Assembly (NCBI RefSeq): GCF_900055185.1
Contig: NZ_FIZX01000002.1
Span: 62,001-126,000 of the forward strand
DNA from: Grimontia celer
GTDB lineage: Bacteria > Pseudomonadota > Gammaproteobacteria > Enterobacterales > Vibrionaceae
Direction of reading: 5' to 3'
DNA length: 64,000 nucleotides
Under the pieces are notes generated by a model. That model had not been told where the DNA came from and ran no database searches. It saw nothing but the letters and a program-made list of their open reading frames with translations. This document shows positions 9,321-17,650 of this stretch, one piece after another. The translations under genes and the position numbers were made by a program. How positions within the stretch are numbered: the first letter of the stretch is position 1; each line of letters begins with the position of its first letter.

Positions 9321-10196
9321 ATGAAAACACGCTATTCATACGGCGGCGACGAGCATATTTTCGTCGAAGTCAGCGAAGAAATGTCGCTCGCTGCCTTTTT
9401 CAAAAGCTTGTCGATCACCCAGGCCATCCGTGAAGCGAACCTGCCCGGCGTTGAGGAAATCTGCCCGGCAAACGCCTCATTTCAGGTGAAGTACAATCCC
9501 GACGTTTGCGCGCCTGAAACCATGCTCGCCGCGATTCAGGACATCGAAAAAGCGCAAGCGGCAGGAAAGGCAGAAATCGATACCCGCATCGTTGAGGTGC
9601 CGGTTTTCTACCAAGATCCCTGGACCCATGAAACCCTGATGCGGTTTCGCGATCGCCATCAGGATCCAGAAGGCACCGATCTCTCTTACGCAGCCAGAAT
9701 CAACGGCTATGACTCCATTGAAGCCTTTATTGAGGCGCATTCCGGTTCCCCCTGGTTTGTCACCATGGTGGGGTTCGTTTCCGGTCTGCCGTTCATGTTC
9801 CAAATGGTTGAACGCGACAAGCAAATACAGGTACCGAAATACGTCAGGCCCAGAACCGACACACCCAAGCTGACGGTCGGCTACGGCGGCTGTTTCTCCT
9901 GTATTTACTCCGTGCGGGGCGCCGGTGGCTACCAAATGTTCGGTGTCACCCCTGTCCCTATTTACGACCCGGCGCAAAACGCGGCACACCTGAAAGATTT
10001 TCTGGTGTTCTTCCAACCGGGCGACATCGTGAAGTTCAAACCTATCTCAGAAAATGAGTATCACGAGATCGTCAAACAGGTCGAAGACGGTACCTACCAA
10101 CCTCGCACAAAATCGGTTCGATTCTCACTGTCTGAGTTTGAAAAAGACATGGCGGGCTATAACGCAGCAATGCAGGAGGCGCTGTATGAGCATTAA
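9321..10196 (+). CDS. pxpB: KipI/PxpB family subunit
   Basis: A 291-residue protein of the KipI/PxpB (allophanate hydrolase subunit 1) family, cyclophilin-like in the C-terminal half. Family stretches are PWFVTMVGFVSGLPFMFQM and GGCFSCIYSVRGAGGYQMFG; the usual GFPGF-type core appears as the variant VSGLPF. An N-terminal part of about 90 residues precedes the core. It overlaps the next gene by eleven bases, so PxpB and PxpC homologues should be made together and form a complex. In E. coli the pair acts with PxpA on 5-oxoproline; in urea carboxylase the equivalent domains are the carboxyltransferase, which fits the biotin genes here. Confidence 0.88.
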   Translation: MKTRYSYGGDEHIFVEVSEEMSLAAFFKSLSITQAIREANLPGVEEICPANASFQVKYNPDVCAPETMLAAIQDIEKAQAAGKAEIDTRIVEVPVFYQDPWTHETLMRFRDRHQDPEGTDLSYAARINGYDSIEAFIEAHSGSPWFVTMVGFVSGLPFMFQMVERDKQIQVPKYVRPRTDTPKLTVGYGGCFSCIYSVRGAGGYQMFGVTPVPIYDPAQNAAHLKDFLVFFQPGDIVKFKPISENEYHEIVKQVEDGTYQPRTKSVRFSLSEFEKDMAGYNAAMQEALYEH

Positions 10197-11169
10197 TGTT
10201 ATCCACCCCGGGCTCGCCACCTCTGTACAGGATTTGGGCCGCAAAGGGTATTTTCATCTTGGCATTCCGGTCTCAGGTGCGATGGACAGATTCGCTTGTC
10301 GCTGCGCCAACTGGCTGGTTGGTAACGACGAAAACGCGGCGGTGTTGGAAGCGGTGTTTATGGGACCCAAACTGACGTTCAATCAGGACGCCACCGTAGC
10401 CGTCACAGGGGCAGATATGACCCCCATCGTTGATGGGGAAGAGCAGGTCAATTGGGCAAGCTTTGAGGTGAAAGCCGGTCAGACCCTATCCTTCTCACAT
10501 CTGACAGGCGGCGCGCGAATTTATATCGCCATTGCTGGAGGCATTGATGTGCCTGAGGTACTGGGAAGCCGTTCGACCTATACGCTCGGTGCGCTGGGCG
10601 GATTTGAAGGCAGATTGCTACAAGCCGGGGACGAACTGCCTGTCGGCGGCGATGAAGCGCCGTTTGAAGAACGCTATTTACCCGACTTTCTACGCAGACC
10701 AAGGTTGAATCAGTTGCGGGTGGTTCCCGGCCTTTACTGGCACCGGATCACCAAAGCGGCTGGCGAGCAATTTTTCGAAGATACCTGGCAGGTAGCGCCA
10801 GAAGCAGACCGCATTGGCTACCGGTTCAAAAACGGCACGCCATTAGAGTTTGTCGAGCGCGAGCAGCCGTTTGGCGCAGGATCCGACCCTTCCAACATTG
10901 TCGACGGCTGTTATCCCTATGGCTCAATTCAGGTGCCAGCAGGGAAAGAACCCATTGTGTTGCACCGAGACGCCGTTTCAGGCGGAGGCTACTTCATGAT
11001 TGGCACCGTGGTGTCGGTGGACATGGATCTTATCGGTCAGATGCAGCCCAATTCACAGACCCAGTTTGTGCAAATCTCGCTGGAAGATGCGCTGAAAGCC
11101 CGCAAGGAATATGACGCGCTGTTGAAGTATGCCAAACAGCATATCGAGAAAAGCGGGGCCGCACGATGA
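10186..11169 (+). CDS. pxpC: KipA/PxpC family subunit
   Basis: A 327-residue biotin-dependent-carboxyltransferase-like protein of the KipA/PxpC family. It starts MSINVIHPGLATSVQDLGR, and PVSGAMDRFACRCANWLVGN follows, both diagnostic. The start at 10186 has AGGAGG about ten bases upstream; a longer frame from 10054 would sit inside pxpB and is rejected. Its ATGA junction with gabD (ATG at 11166) shows direct coupling of lactam opening to succinate-semialdehyde oxidation. It likely forms the PxpB-PxpC complex that supplies activated substrate to PxpA. Confidence 0.9.
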   Translation: MSINVIHPGLATSVQDLGRKGYFHLGIPVSGAMDRFACRCANWLVGNDENAAVLEAVFMGPKLTFNQDATVAVTGADMTPIVDGEEQVNWASFEVKAGQTLSFSHLTGGARIYIAIAGGIDVPEVLGSRSTYTLGALGGFEGRLLQAGDELPVGGDEAPFEERYLPDFLRRPRLNQLRVVPGLYWHRITKAAGEQFFEDTWQVAPEADRIGYRFKNGTPLEFVEREQPFGAGSDPSNIVDGCYPYGSIQVPAGKEPIVLHRDAVSGGGYFMIGTVVSVDMDLIGQMQPNSQTQFVQISLEDALKARKEYDALLKYAKQHIEKSGAAR

Positions 11170-12608
11170 CGTTGATTCGAGATAAGGCATTCATTGGTGG
11201 CGATTGGGTCGACAGTGAAAGCGGGAAAACCTACCCCGTTTTCGACCCTGCTTACACCAACATCATCGCCCATGTCCCTGAGATGGGTGAAAGCGACACC
11301 CAAGCCGCGATTGATGCAGCCCAAAAGGCATTCGGCAACTGGCGAACAACCACGGCTAAGCAGCGGTCAGAAAAGCTGATGAATTGGTTTAACCTCATTA
11401 TGGAAAACCAGTCCGATTTGGCAGCGCTCATTACACAGGAATCGGGCAAGCCTTTGGCTGAGTCGATCGGTGAAGTTGGCTACGGCGCTTCATTTATCCA
11501 ATGGTTCGCGGAAGAGGGGAAACGCACTTATGGTGATGTTATTCCGACAACCGCGATAGACAGGCGTTTGCAAACCATCAAACAACCTGTCGGTGTCTGC
11601 GCGGCTATCACGCCATGGAATTTCCCCATCGCGATGATCACCCGCAAAGTCGCCCCCGCCCTTGCAGCAGGATGCACCATCGTCGTCAAACCGGCAGAAG
11701 CGACCCCCCTTTCCGCGTTGGCGCTGGCGTCATTGGCGCAGGAAGCCGGTATACCGGATGGTGTCATTAATGTGGTGACCGCTTCTCACGGCGCCGAGGT
11801 GGGTAAGGTGCTCTGCAACAGCGCGGATGTTCGCAAGCTTTCCTTCACAGGCTCAACGGCAGTTGGCAAAACGCTGATTAAGCAATGTGCCGATACCGTT
11901 AAACGGGTGTCGATGGAGCTCGGCGGCAATGCACCTTTTATCGTCTTTGATGATGCGGATATCGATGCAGCTGTCGAAGGGGCTCTGGCCTCCAAGTTCC
12001 GGAATGCAGGGCAAACCTGCGTGTGCGCAAACCGCATCTTGGTACAGTCCGGCATCTATGACGCCTTCGCAGAAAAGTTTGCCAATGCCGTCAGCAACCT
12101 CAAAGTCGGCGCAGGGCTTGAGCCCAGAAACCAGATTGGCCCACTCATCAACCGCTCAGCACTCGATAAAGTCGAATCACACATACGCGATGCACTGGTT
12201 TTGGGAGCACGGCGGCTAACCGGCGGAGCCAGCCATTCGCTGGGTGGCCTCTTCTATCAACCTACCGTATTGGCCGATGTTACCCCTGCCATGCGGATTG
12301 CTTCTGAAGAGACCTTTGGCCCCGTCGCTCCCCTTTTCCGCTTTGAAGATGAAGCGCAAGCCATTGCGATGGCCAACGACACGGAATATGGCCTCGCTGC
12401 CTATTTCTATTCGCGGGATATCCAACGCTGTTTGCGTGTCAGCGAAGCGTTGGAATACGGCATGGTCGGCGTGAATGAAGGCGTGATTTCCAATGAAGTC
12501 GCCCCCTTTGGCGGTGTGAAAGCCTCCGGTTTAGGCCGGGAAGGATCGCGACAAGGCATCGAAGAGTACCTCGAAACCAAATACGTCTGCTTTGGCGGAC
12601 TCTTGTAA
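11166..12608 (+). CDS. gabD: NAD(P)-dependent succinate-semialdehyde dehydrogenase
   Basis: A 480-residue aldehyde dehydrogenase that matches GabD in length and motifs: ITPWNFPIAMITRKVAPALA, FTGSTAVGK (cofactor loop), the catalytic base in MELGGNAPFIV and the nucleophile in NAGQTCVCANR. It would oxidise succinate semialdehyde to succinate in the cytoplasm. Its start overlaps the pxpC stop by four bases, and gabT follows after 23 bases. This neighbour pair is the main reason to propose GABA, and hence 2-pyrrolidone, as the intermediate of the operon. Other short semialdehydes are possible substrates. Confidence 0.9.
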   Translation: MTLIRDKAFIGGDWVDSESGKTYPVFDPAYTNIIAHVPEMGESDTQAAIDAAQKAFGNWRTTTAKQRSEKLMNWFNLIMENQSDLAALITQESGKPLAESIGEVGYGASFIQWFAEEGKRTYGDVIPTTAIDRRLQTIKQPVGVCAAITPWNFPIAMITRKVAPALAAGCTIVVKPAEATPLSALALASLAQEAGIPDGVINVVTASHGAEVGKVLCNSADVRKLSFTGSTAVGKTLIKQCADTVKRVSMELGGNAPFIVFDDADIDAAVEGALASKFRNAGQTCVCANRILVQSGIYDAFAEKFANAVSNLKVGAGLEPRNQIGPLINRSALDKVESHIRDALVLGARRLTGGASHSLGGLFYQPTVLADVTPAMRIASEETFGPVAPLFRFEDEAQAIAMANDTEYGLAAYFYSRDIQRCLRVSEALEYGMVGVNEGVISNEVAPFGGVKASGLGREGSRQGIEEYLETKYVCFGGLL

Positions 12609-12631
12609 CTCACCAGTATCAGGAACCAACA

Positions 12632-13900
12632 ATGAACAACCAGTCACTGATGGATCGCCGCAATGCGGCGGTTCCCAGAGGCGTGGCTTCGGCTACCCCT
12701 CTGTTTGTAAAACGTGCCAAAAATGCAGAATTTTGGGATGTGGAAGACAACCGTTATATCGACTTCGCGGCGGGAATTGCAGTCGTTAATACCGGTCATA
12801 ATAACCGCGCTGTCACGCAGGCAGTCACTGAGCAAATCGAGAAATTCAGCCACACTGCTTTTCAGGTCGCAGGCTACGAGAATTACATTGAGTTAGCCGA
12901 ACGTTTAAATGCCATCGCCCCGATCGATGATGCCAAAACCATCCTGATGACCACAGGTGCTGAGGCATTGGAAAATGCGGTAAAAATCGCCCGTCATTAC
13001 ACCAAACGAAGCGGTGTTATTGCCTTCCATGGTGGCTTTCATGGCCGCACGCTTTTGACCATGGGCATGACCGGAAAAATTGCCCCTTACAAAGAGGGCT
13101 TCGGTCCGTTCCCAAATGACATTTACCACATTCCCTTCCCGGTTCCTTATCAGGGCATTGATACCGCCTATTCGCTGCAACAACTGGAGAAACTGTTCAA
13201 GACGGACATCGCTCCTTCCTCGGTTGCTGCCATTGTGCTGGAACCTGTTCAAGGGGAAGGCGGTTTTTATGCCGCGCCAAATGCGCTGATGGAGCACCTT
13301 CGCGCCCTTTGCGATGAACACGGCATTGTGTTGATTTTCGACGAAGTGCAAACAGGCTTTGGCCGCACAGGGAAAACCCTCGCGAGCGAGCATTTTGATG
13401 TGCAGCCCGATTTGATCACAGTGGCAAAAGCGCTGGCAGGTGGCTATCCACTTTCTGGCATTATCGGCAAGCGCGATATCATGGACAGCCCAGCGCCGGG
13501 CGGCCTTGGTGGTACCTATGGTGGTAGCCCAGTGGGATGCGCAGCCGCGTTAGCCGTGCTGGATGAATTGGAATCCAAATGCCTTAATGACCGTGCCGAG
13601 GCTGTGGGAAGCCGCCTGCATCAGGCTTTTTCCGAGTTAAAAGAACTGAACCCTGAGCTGCCTATCGATCATATCCGCCACAAAGGTGCCATGATTGCGT
13701 TTGATTTCGTCGTCGATGGACAACCAGAACCCCGCCATGTGCCGCCTTTTATCAAAGCCTGCCGTAGCAAAGGCCTTATCTTGCTGCCCTGTGGTCAGTT
13801 CGGCAACGCGATCCGATTGCTGCCTCCACTCACTGTCGAAAATCATATCGTCGAAGAAGCGATAGACATTATGAGGAAGGCGTTGCTCTCTTTGCGCTAG
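12632..13900 (+). CDS. gabT: 4-aminobutyrate aminotransferase
   Basis: A 422-residue class III PLP aminotransferase. The cofactor lysine is in TVAKALAGGYPLSG, preceded by the PLP aspartate in LIFDEVQTGFGRTG, and the N-terminal RRNAAVPRGV segment is typical of GabT. It would convert GABA and 2-oxoglutarate to succinate semialdehyde and glutamate, feeding GabD. It is the last gene of the operon; a hairpin terminator begins eleven bases after its stop. A role with 5-aminovalerate (from valerolactam) is an alternative, since GabT enzymes often accept it. Confidence 0.9.
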   Translation: MNNQSLMDRRNAAVPRGVASATPLFVKRAKNAEFWDVEDNRYIDFAAGIAVVNTGHNNRAVTQAVTEQIEKFSHTAFQVAGYENYIELAERLNAIAPIDDAKTILMTTGAEALENAVKIARHYTKRSGVIAFHGGFHGRTLLTMGMTGKIAPYKEGFGPFPNDIYHIPFPVPYQGIDTAYSLQQLEKLFKTDIAPSSVAAIVLEPVQGEGGFYAAPNALMEHLRALCDEHGIVLIFDEVQTGFGRTGKTLASEHFDVQPDLITVAKALAGGYPLSGIIGKRDIMDSPAPGGLGGTYGGSPVGCAAALAVLDELESKCLNDRAEAVGSRLHQAFSELKELNPELPIDHIRHKGAMIAFDFVVDGQPEPRHVPPFIKACRSKGLILLPCGQFGNAIRLLPPLTVENHIVEEAIDIMRKALLSLR

Positions 13901-13910
13901 CGGAAAACAG

Positions 13911-13935
13911 AAAAGCCACCTAAGCGTGGCTTTTT
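13911..13935 (+). terminator. Rho-independent terminator of the lactam/GABA operon
   Basis: GCCAC at 13915-13919 pairs with GTGGC at 13926-13930 around a six-base loop, extended by AAAA before and TTTTT after. It lies just past gabT and closes the long operon. Confidence 0.85.
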
Positions 13936-14387
13936 AGAATGCTAGATGCCATCAATAGCTGACACGATTTTGCCCCATTTCAATTTACTGGTGTTCTTTA
14001 CTTAGCTTGAAAAACACAAACCATCCATTATTTATACTAATGCATTAACACTCACGAATTCACCTTGCAAATAACATCAATTACTGACTGATTAATCAAT
14101 AACCAATCAGTTTTCCATGCGAACGAAATCAAATCTGCTTTTCTGAACTTTGTGTTACATTTCCGCCAAAAATTTCAGACAGCAATGGCATGTTGCGTGC
14201 TGATAAGATAAGGGCGCTAGCGTAAGTGTCTTTTGCCCCGTTTCGTGTTGGCGAAAGCAAATGGAATCCATATCTTCCCGAGAGTTTTGATAGGTTTTCT
14301 AATGCGAGTCATGAGGCGATTACTATTGATTGTGCGTCTGTAGTGGGCACATAATCCTGCCGATTTTTAACATGTAAGACTTTACTA
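13936..14387. promoter_or_regulatory. Leader region of the hxs genes, AT-rich, with a candidate promoter
   Basis: A 452-base stretch without a plausible gene, clearly richer in A+T than the operon before it. A candidate sigma-70 promoter is TTGATT at 14326-14331 and CATAAT at 14350-14355, 18 bases apart, which would start transcription some 25-30 bases before the hxsD ATG at 14388. A 7-base inverted repeat (ACTGATT at 14087-14093, AATCAGT at 14105-14111) lies further upstream. The ribosome site before hxsD is weak. No riboswitch was recognised. Promoter assignment is inference from hexamers and spacing. Confidence 0.45.
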
Positions 14388-14798
14388 ATGAATATTGAAA
14401 CTCTTCACAATGAGCTAGGTGAAGCTGGCAAAGTTACTCTTTCCAAAACTGCATACCCAATTGAAGCATTGCTAAAAGTAGCATATGACTTCACTGGCGA
14501 ATTCTACGTATATATTGGTGAGAGCGGTGAGAACTACGAAGTGAACATCGCTTTTGCTGATAACCGTAATCCATCTGCAGATGATGTGGTTTCTGCGTGT
14601 GGTCGCTTCATGAATGAAGTTTGCGACCAAGCAGTTCGCCAGATCGTTCTAAAAGAAACTGGCGCTATTCGTGAAGCTATCGTATCCGCTGCGTTCGCTG
14701 AAGCATCTAAGGGCATCTATAACAAACCAACTCAAGTACCTGGCGTTAATGATAAGTACAAAGATGATCCGCTAAATATCTTGGTTCAGAAAGGTTAG
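14388..14798 (+). CDS. hxsD: His-Xaa-Ser system protein HxsD
   Basis: A 136-residue cytosolic protein with the HxsD pattern. An N-terminal strand-helix (VTLSKTAYPIEALLKVAYDF) is followed by a beta segment, then the conserved helix GRFMNEVCDQAVRQIVLKET and the IREAIVSAAFAEA segment. In the family this region usually reads like FRNEVLDQ...LRE...ET...AFS. Function of HxsD is not established; it always accompanies the radical SAM maturases HxsB and HxsC and the repeat protein HxsA. Two bases separate it from the next small gene, and the whole locus reads as one operon. Base composition and codon choice (many CTA, GTA, CGT) differ from the flanking catabolic genes. Confidence 0.82.
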   Translation: MNIETLHNELGEAGKVTLSKTAYPIEALLKVAYDFTGEFYVYIGESGENYEVNIAFADNRNPSADDVVSACGRFMNEVCDQAVRQIVLKETGAIREAIVSAAFAEASKGIYNKPTQVPGVNDKYKDDPLNILVQKG

Positions 14799-14800
14799 TT

Positions 14801-15034
14801 ATGAGTTTCACACTATCTCTGGCAACTTGCGACATGTCAGCTATCAGCGACGCACGCAAAGCATTTAAAGAGCACACTAAGGTTGATGTGCTGAAGAACC
14901 AAGGCACTGTATCTCTTGATTTCCAAGTGAACCAGGAATACGGCCCTGAAGAGAAGCAACAAGTAATTGGTTCTTTTCTTAACTATGTTCTACAAGCTAC
15001 GGCTATTAAAAAGTTAAGTATCGAACATGAGTAA
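14801..15034 (+). CDS. Short HxsD-like protein of the hxs locus
   Basis: A 77-residue acidic-to-neutral small protein not recognised as a named family. By eye it aligns along its length with the first two thirds of the HxsD just upstream. FTLS matches VTLS, then an SAISDARKAFKEH-type helix follows, and the pattern GSFLNYVLQATAIKKL mirrors GRFMNEVCDQAVRQIV. It lacks HxsD's C-terminal ET...AF helix. Its stop overlaps the hxsB start (ATGAGTAA), so it is translationally coupled to the maturase. I infer a truncated HxsD paralogue, possibly a partner subunit or substrate-handling protein. The gene is clearly real given its coupling on both sides. Confidence 0.75.
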   Translation: MSFTLSLATCDMSAISDARKAFKEHTKVDVLKNQGTVSLDFQVNQEYGPEEKQQVIGSFLNYVLQATAIKKLSIEHE

Positions 15035-16490
15035 GTTCTTACCACTATCCGAATTCACCGATGTGGAAGGTTACCACTTGATGCCTTTCAAGCTATCACG
15101 CTTCTCGGAAACAGAGCACCTTATAAGTAATGACTTTGGCGAATGGACGATCCTAAGCAACGAAGCAATACAAACGGTGGTGAACAACCAACTGGACCCA
15201 ACTTCAAAGCTTTACCGCGAACTGAAAGCGAAGTACTTCATTTACAGTGGTGACATAACGCTCGGTATGGAGATCTTGGCATCTAAGCTGAAGACCAAGA
15301 AAGACTTCATTGTCGGCTTCAGCAAGCTTCACATCTTCTGTATGACATTACGTTGTAACCATAGCTGTACTTACTGCCAGGTTAGCCGTAAGACAGAGAA
15401 TGCGGACAAAGGTTGCTATGACATGAGCGATGAGGTTCTAGAACGCTCGATCGACATCATGCTGCAGAGTCCATCTATGTCCGTCACTATGGAATTTCAA
15501 GGCGGTGAATCTCTACTGGCTTTGAGTCAGGTAAAAAAAGCGGTACTACTGGCGAAAGAAAAGAATGAGCGCGTAAGTAAAGAAATCGTATTTGTTATCT
15601 GTACGAACCTTACGAACGTTACGCACGCAGATCTTGAATTTTTCAAAGAGCATAACGTAGAAATCTCTACTTCTCTTGATGGCCATGCTGCGCTACACAA
15701 CCTCAACCGTCCTACGTCGGGCGGCAACAGCTACGAAAAAGTAATCCGTAGCTTTGATATGGTTCGTGAGATGTATGGTGAACTTCGCTTGTCTGCACTT
15801 ATGACGACAACCAAAGAATCACTGAAGTACCCGAAAGAGATTATTGACGAGTACGTTCGCCAAGGCCTACACCAAGTCTTTATCCGTGAACTGAACCCCT
15901 ACGGTTTTGCGGAGAAAGCAGCGCGTAAGATCGGCTACACAACAGATGAATTTCTACATTTCTACAAGGAAATGTTGGATTACATCATTGAAATAAATAA
16001 GAAAGGTATTCCTTTCGAAGAGTGCTTCGCTGGTCTGATTCTGCGTAAACTTATGACACCTTGGAGCATTGGCTTTGTTGATCTACAGAGTCCAACAGGA
16101 ACCGGCTTCAACGTAACGCTATACAACTACAACGGCAAGGTTTACCCAAGCGATGAATCCCGCATGATGGCCGAAACTGGCGATGATACTTTCTGCTTAG
16201 GCAATGTCTTGACAGATAGCTACGAGCAGATGTTCTTTGGTGAGCCAATGCAACTAATCGCGTCAGCAGCTTTAAACGAAGCATTGCCGGCTTGTAGCGA
16301 TTGTGCATACGCACCGTTTTGTGGTTCGGAGCCGGTTCGTCGCCTGCAGACTCAAGGTGATGTGGTTGGCCACCGTCCAACTGATTCATATTGCTACCGT
16401 AACAAAGCTATCATCCAGCACATTATTAACTTGTGGTTGAATGGTGATGCAGAAACAAAAGCAATCATGTTGCGTTGGATGCGAGGTTAA
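15027..16490 (+). CDS. hxsB: Radical SAM maturase HxsB
   Basis: A 487-residue radical SAM/SPASM enzyme. An N-terminal region of about 100 residues (RFSETEHLISNDFGEWTILS) resembles the leader part of HxsB proteins. The cluster-binding CNHSCTYC motif has cysteines at 110, 114 and 117, and the SAM-binding GGES is near 159-162. A C-terminal cysteine-rich SPASM-like region (C423, C426, C432, C456) probably binds auxiliary Fe-S clusters. Family knowledge: HxsB and HxsC are thought to modify the His-Xaa-Ser repeat of HxsA, but the chemistry is not known to me. It overlaps the HxsD-like gene by eight bases and is followed two bases later by hxsC. Confidence 0.92.
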   Translation: MSKFLPLSEFTDVEGYHLMPFKLSRFSETEHLISNDFGEWTILSNEAIQTVVNNQLDPTSKLYRELKAKYFIYSGDITLGMEILASKLKTKKDFIVGFSKLHIFCMTLRCNHSCTYCQVSRKTENADKGCYDMSDEVLERSIDIMLQSPSMSVTMEFQGGESLLALSQVKKAVLLAKEKNERVSKEIVFVICTNLTNVTHADLEFFKEHNVEISTSLDGHAALHNLNRPTSGGNSYEKVIRSFDMVREMYGELRLSALMTTTKESLKYPKEIIDEYVRQGLHQVFIRELNPYGFAEKAARKIGYTTDEFLHFYKEMLDYIIEINKKGIPFEECFAGLILRKLMTPWSIGFVDLQSPTGTGFNVTLYNYNGKVYPSDESRMMAETGDDTFCLGNVLTDSYEQMFFGEPMQLIASAALNEALPACSDCAYAPFCGSEPVRRLQTQGDVVGHRPTDSYCYRNKAIIQHIINLWLNGDAETKAIMLRWMRG

Positions 16491-16492
16491 TT

Positions 16493-17650
16493 GTGGAAAA
16501 GTTCAAAGTAGCGCTGAAGTCGGAGACGACTGGTATTCAGGGCGAACAGCTAGGTTTAGCTGTATGCTCATGGTCTGACGATTATCAGGGCAAAAACGTA
16601 CTGTACTACTACAAAGGTGGTGAGCTAGATCAAACGATGTTGGAGAAGGCTTCCCTTATTGTTACCAAACAACCAATAGGCGAAGTAAGTTTACCAGTGG
16701 TCAAGATTGATTACGATCACTTGGTAGAAGGTTCAGTACTGCAGATCGCACCAAGTGGTAAAATCCGCGTGATGTTTAATCCAGAGTCAGGCAACAATGC
16801 GCTGTTCGCTACGGACGCGTGTAATAACTATTGTGTTATGTGTCCGCAGCCACCTAAGCCGGTCTCAATTGAGCACTGTACTGATTACTTGTTAGAGATT
16901 ATATCTCTGATTCGTGAATGCGATGCACCAGAGTCACTTGGGATCACTGGCGGTGAGCCGACGATGATTCGCGAAGGCTTGATCGAGGTGATTAGCAAAG
17001 CATCAGAGAAATTTCCCGAAACAGTTATCCAACTGCTATCAAATGGTCGTTTCTTTGCTTACCGCGACTACACGAAAGAGCTGGGTGCTACGACTAAGAA
17101 ATTGTTCGTAGGTATCCCGCTGTTCGGCGCAACTTCAGATATCCACGATTACATTGTTCAAGCCAAAGGTGCATTTGAGCAAACTATCAATGGTATTTAT
17201 GAATGTAAGCGCCAAGGCATCGAAGTAGAATTGCGGGTCGTTCTTCACAAACATACTGTAGAAGAGTTGGACCTATTAGTTGAGTTTATTCATCGCAACT
17301 TACCATTCGTGAACCACATAGCCCTAATGGGGATGGAGAACATGGGTTTTGCGAAGATGAACTACAAAGATCTGTGGATCGATCCGGTTGAGTATAAAGC
17401 AAAGCTATCCCATGTGGTTGGGATGCTCACTCTGTTTGGTATGAACGTGTCTGTCTTCAACCTACCGTTTTGCCTTGTCGATCCATCGATTTGGAATCAT
17501 TGCCGTCAAAGTATTAGTGATTTCAAAACTGCGTACCACCCATCTTGTGAGTTGTGCAGTATGAAGTCGGAATGTGCCGGTTTCTTCTCATCAACAAACG
17601 AAAAGTTCTTGTTAACAGATACCATTAATATCGTGCCAGTGGAGGCATAA
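16493..17650 (+). CDS. hxsC: Radical SAM maturase HxsC
   Basis: A 385-residue radical SAM protein. The GTG at 16493 is chosen as start because GAGG at 16483-16486 lies six bases ahead and it begins right after the hxsB stop; a TTG at 16475 would overlap hxsB. The cluster motif CNNYCVMC has cysteines at 110, 114 and 117, and GGEP is near 153-156. A C-terminal CELCSMKSEC segment (C352, C355, C361) suggests a further Fe-S site. Its stop overlaps the hxsA start (TAATG), so maturase and substrate are coupled. Together with HxsB it would modify HxsA in the cytoplasm before or during export. Confidence 0.92.
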   Translation: MEKFKVALKSETTGIQGEQLGLAVCSWSDDYQGKNVLYYYKGGELDQTMLEKASLIVTKQPIGEVSLPVVKIDYDHLVEGSVLQIAPSGKIRVMFNPESGNNALFATDACNNYCVMCPQPPKPVSIEHCTDYLLEIISLIRECDAPESLGITGGEPTMIREGLIEVISKASEKFPETVIQLLSNGRFFAYRDYTKELGATTKKLFVGIPLFGATSDIHDYIVQAKGAFEQTINGIYECKRQGIEVELRVVLHKHTVEELDLLVEFIHRNLPFVNHIALMGMENMGFAKMNYKDLWIDPVEYKAKLSHVVGMLTLFGMNVSVFNLPFCLVDPSIWNHCRQSISDFKTAYHPSCELCSMKSECAGFFSSTNEKFLLTDTINIVPVEA

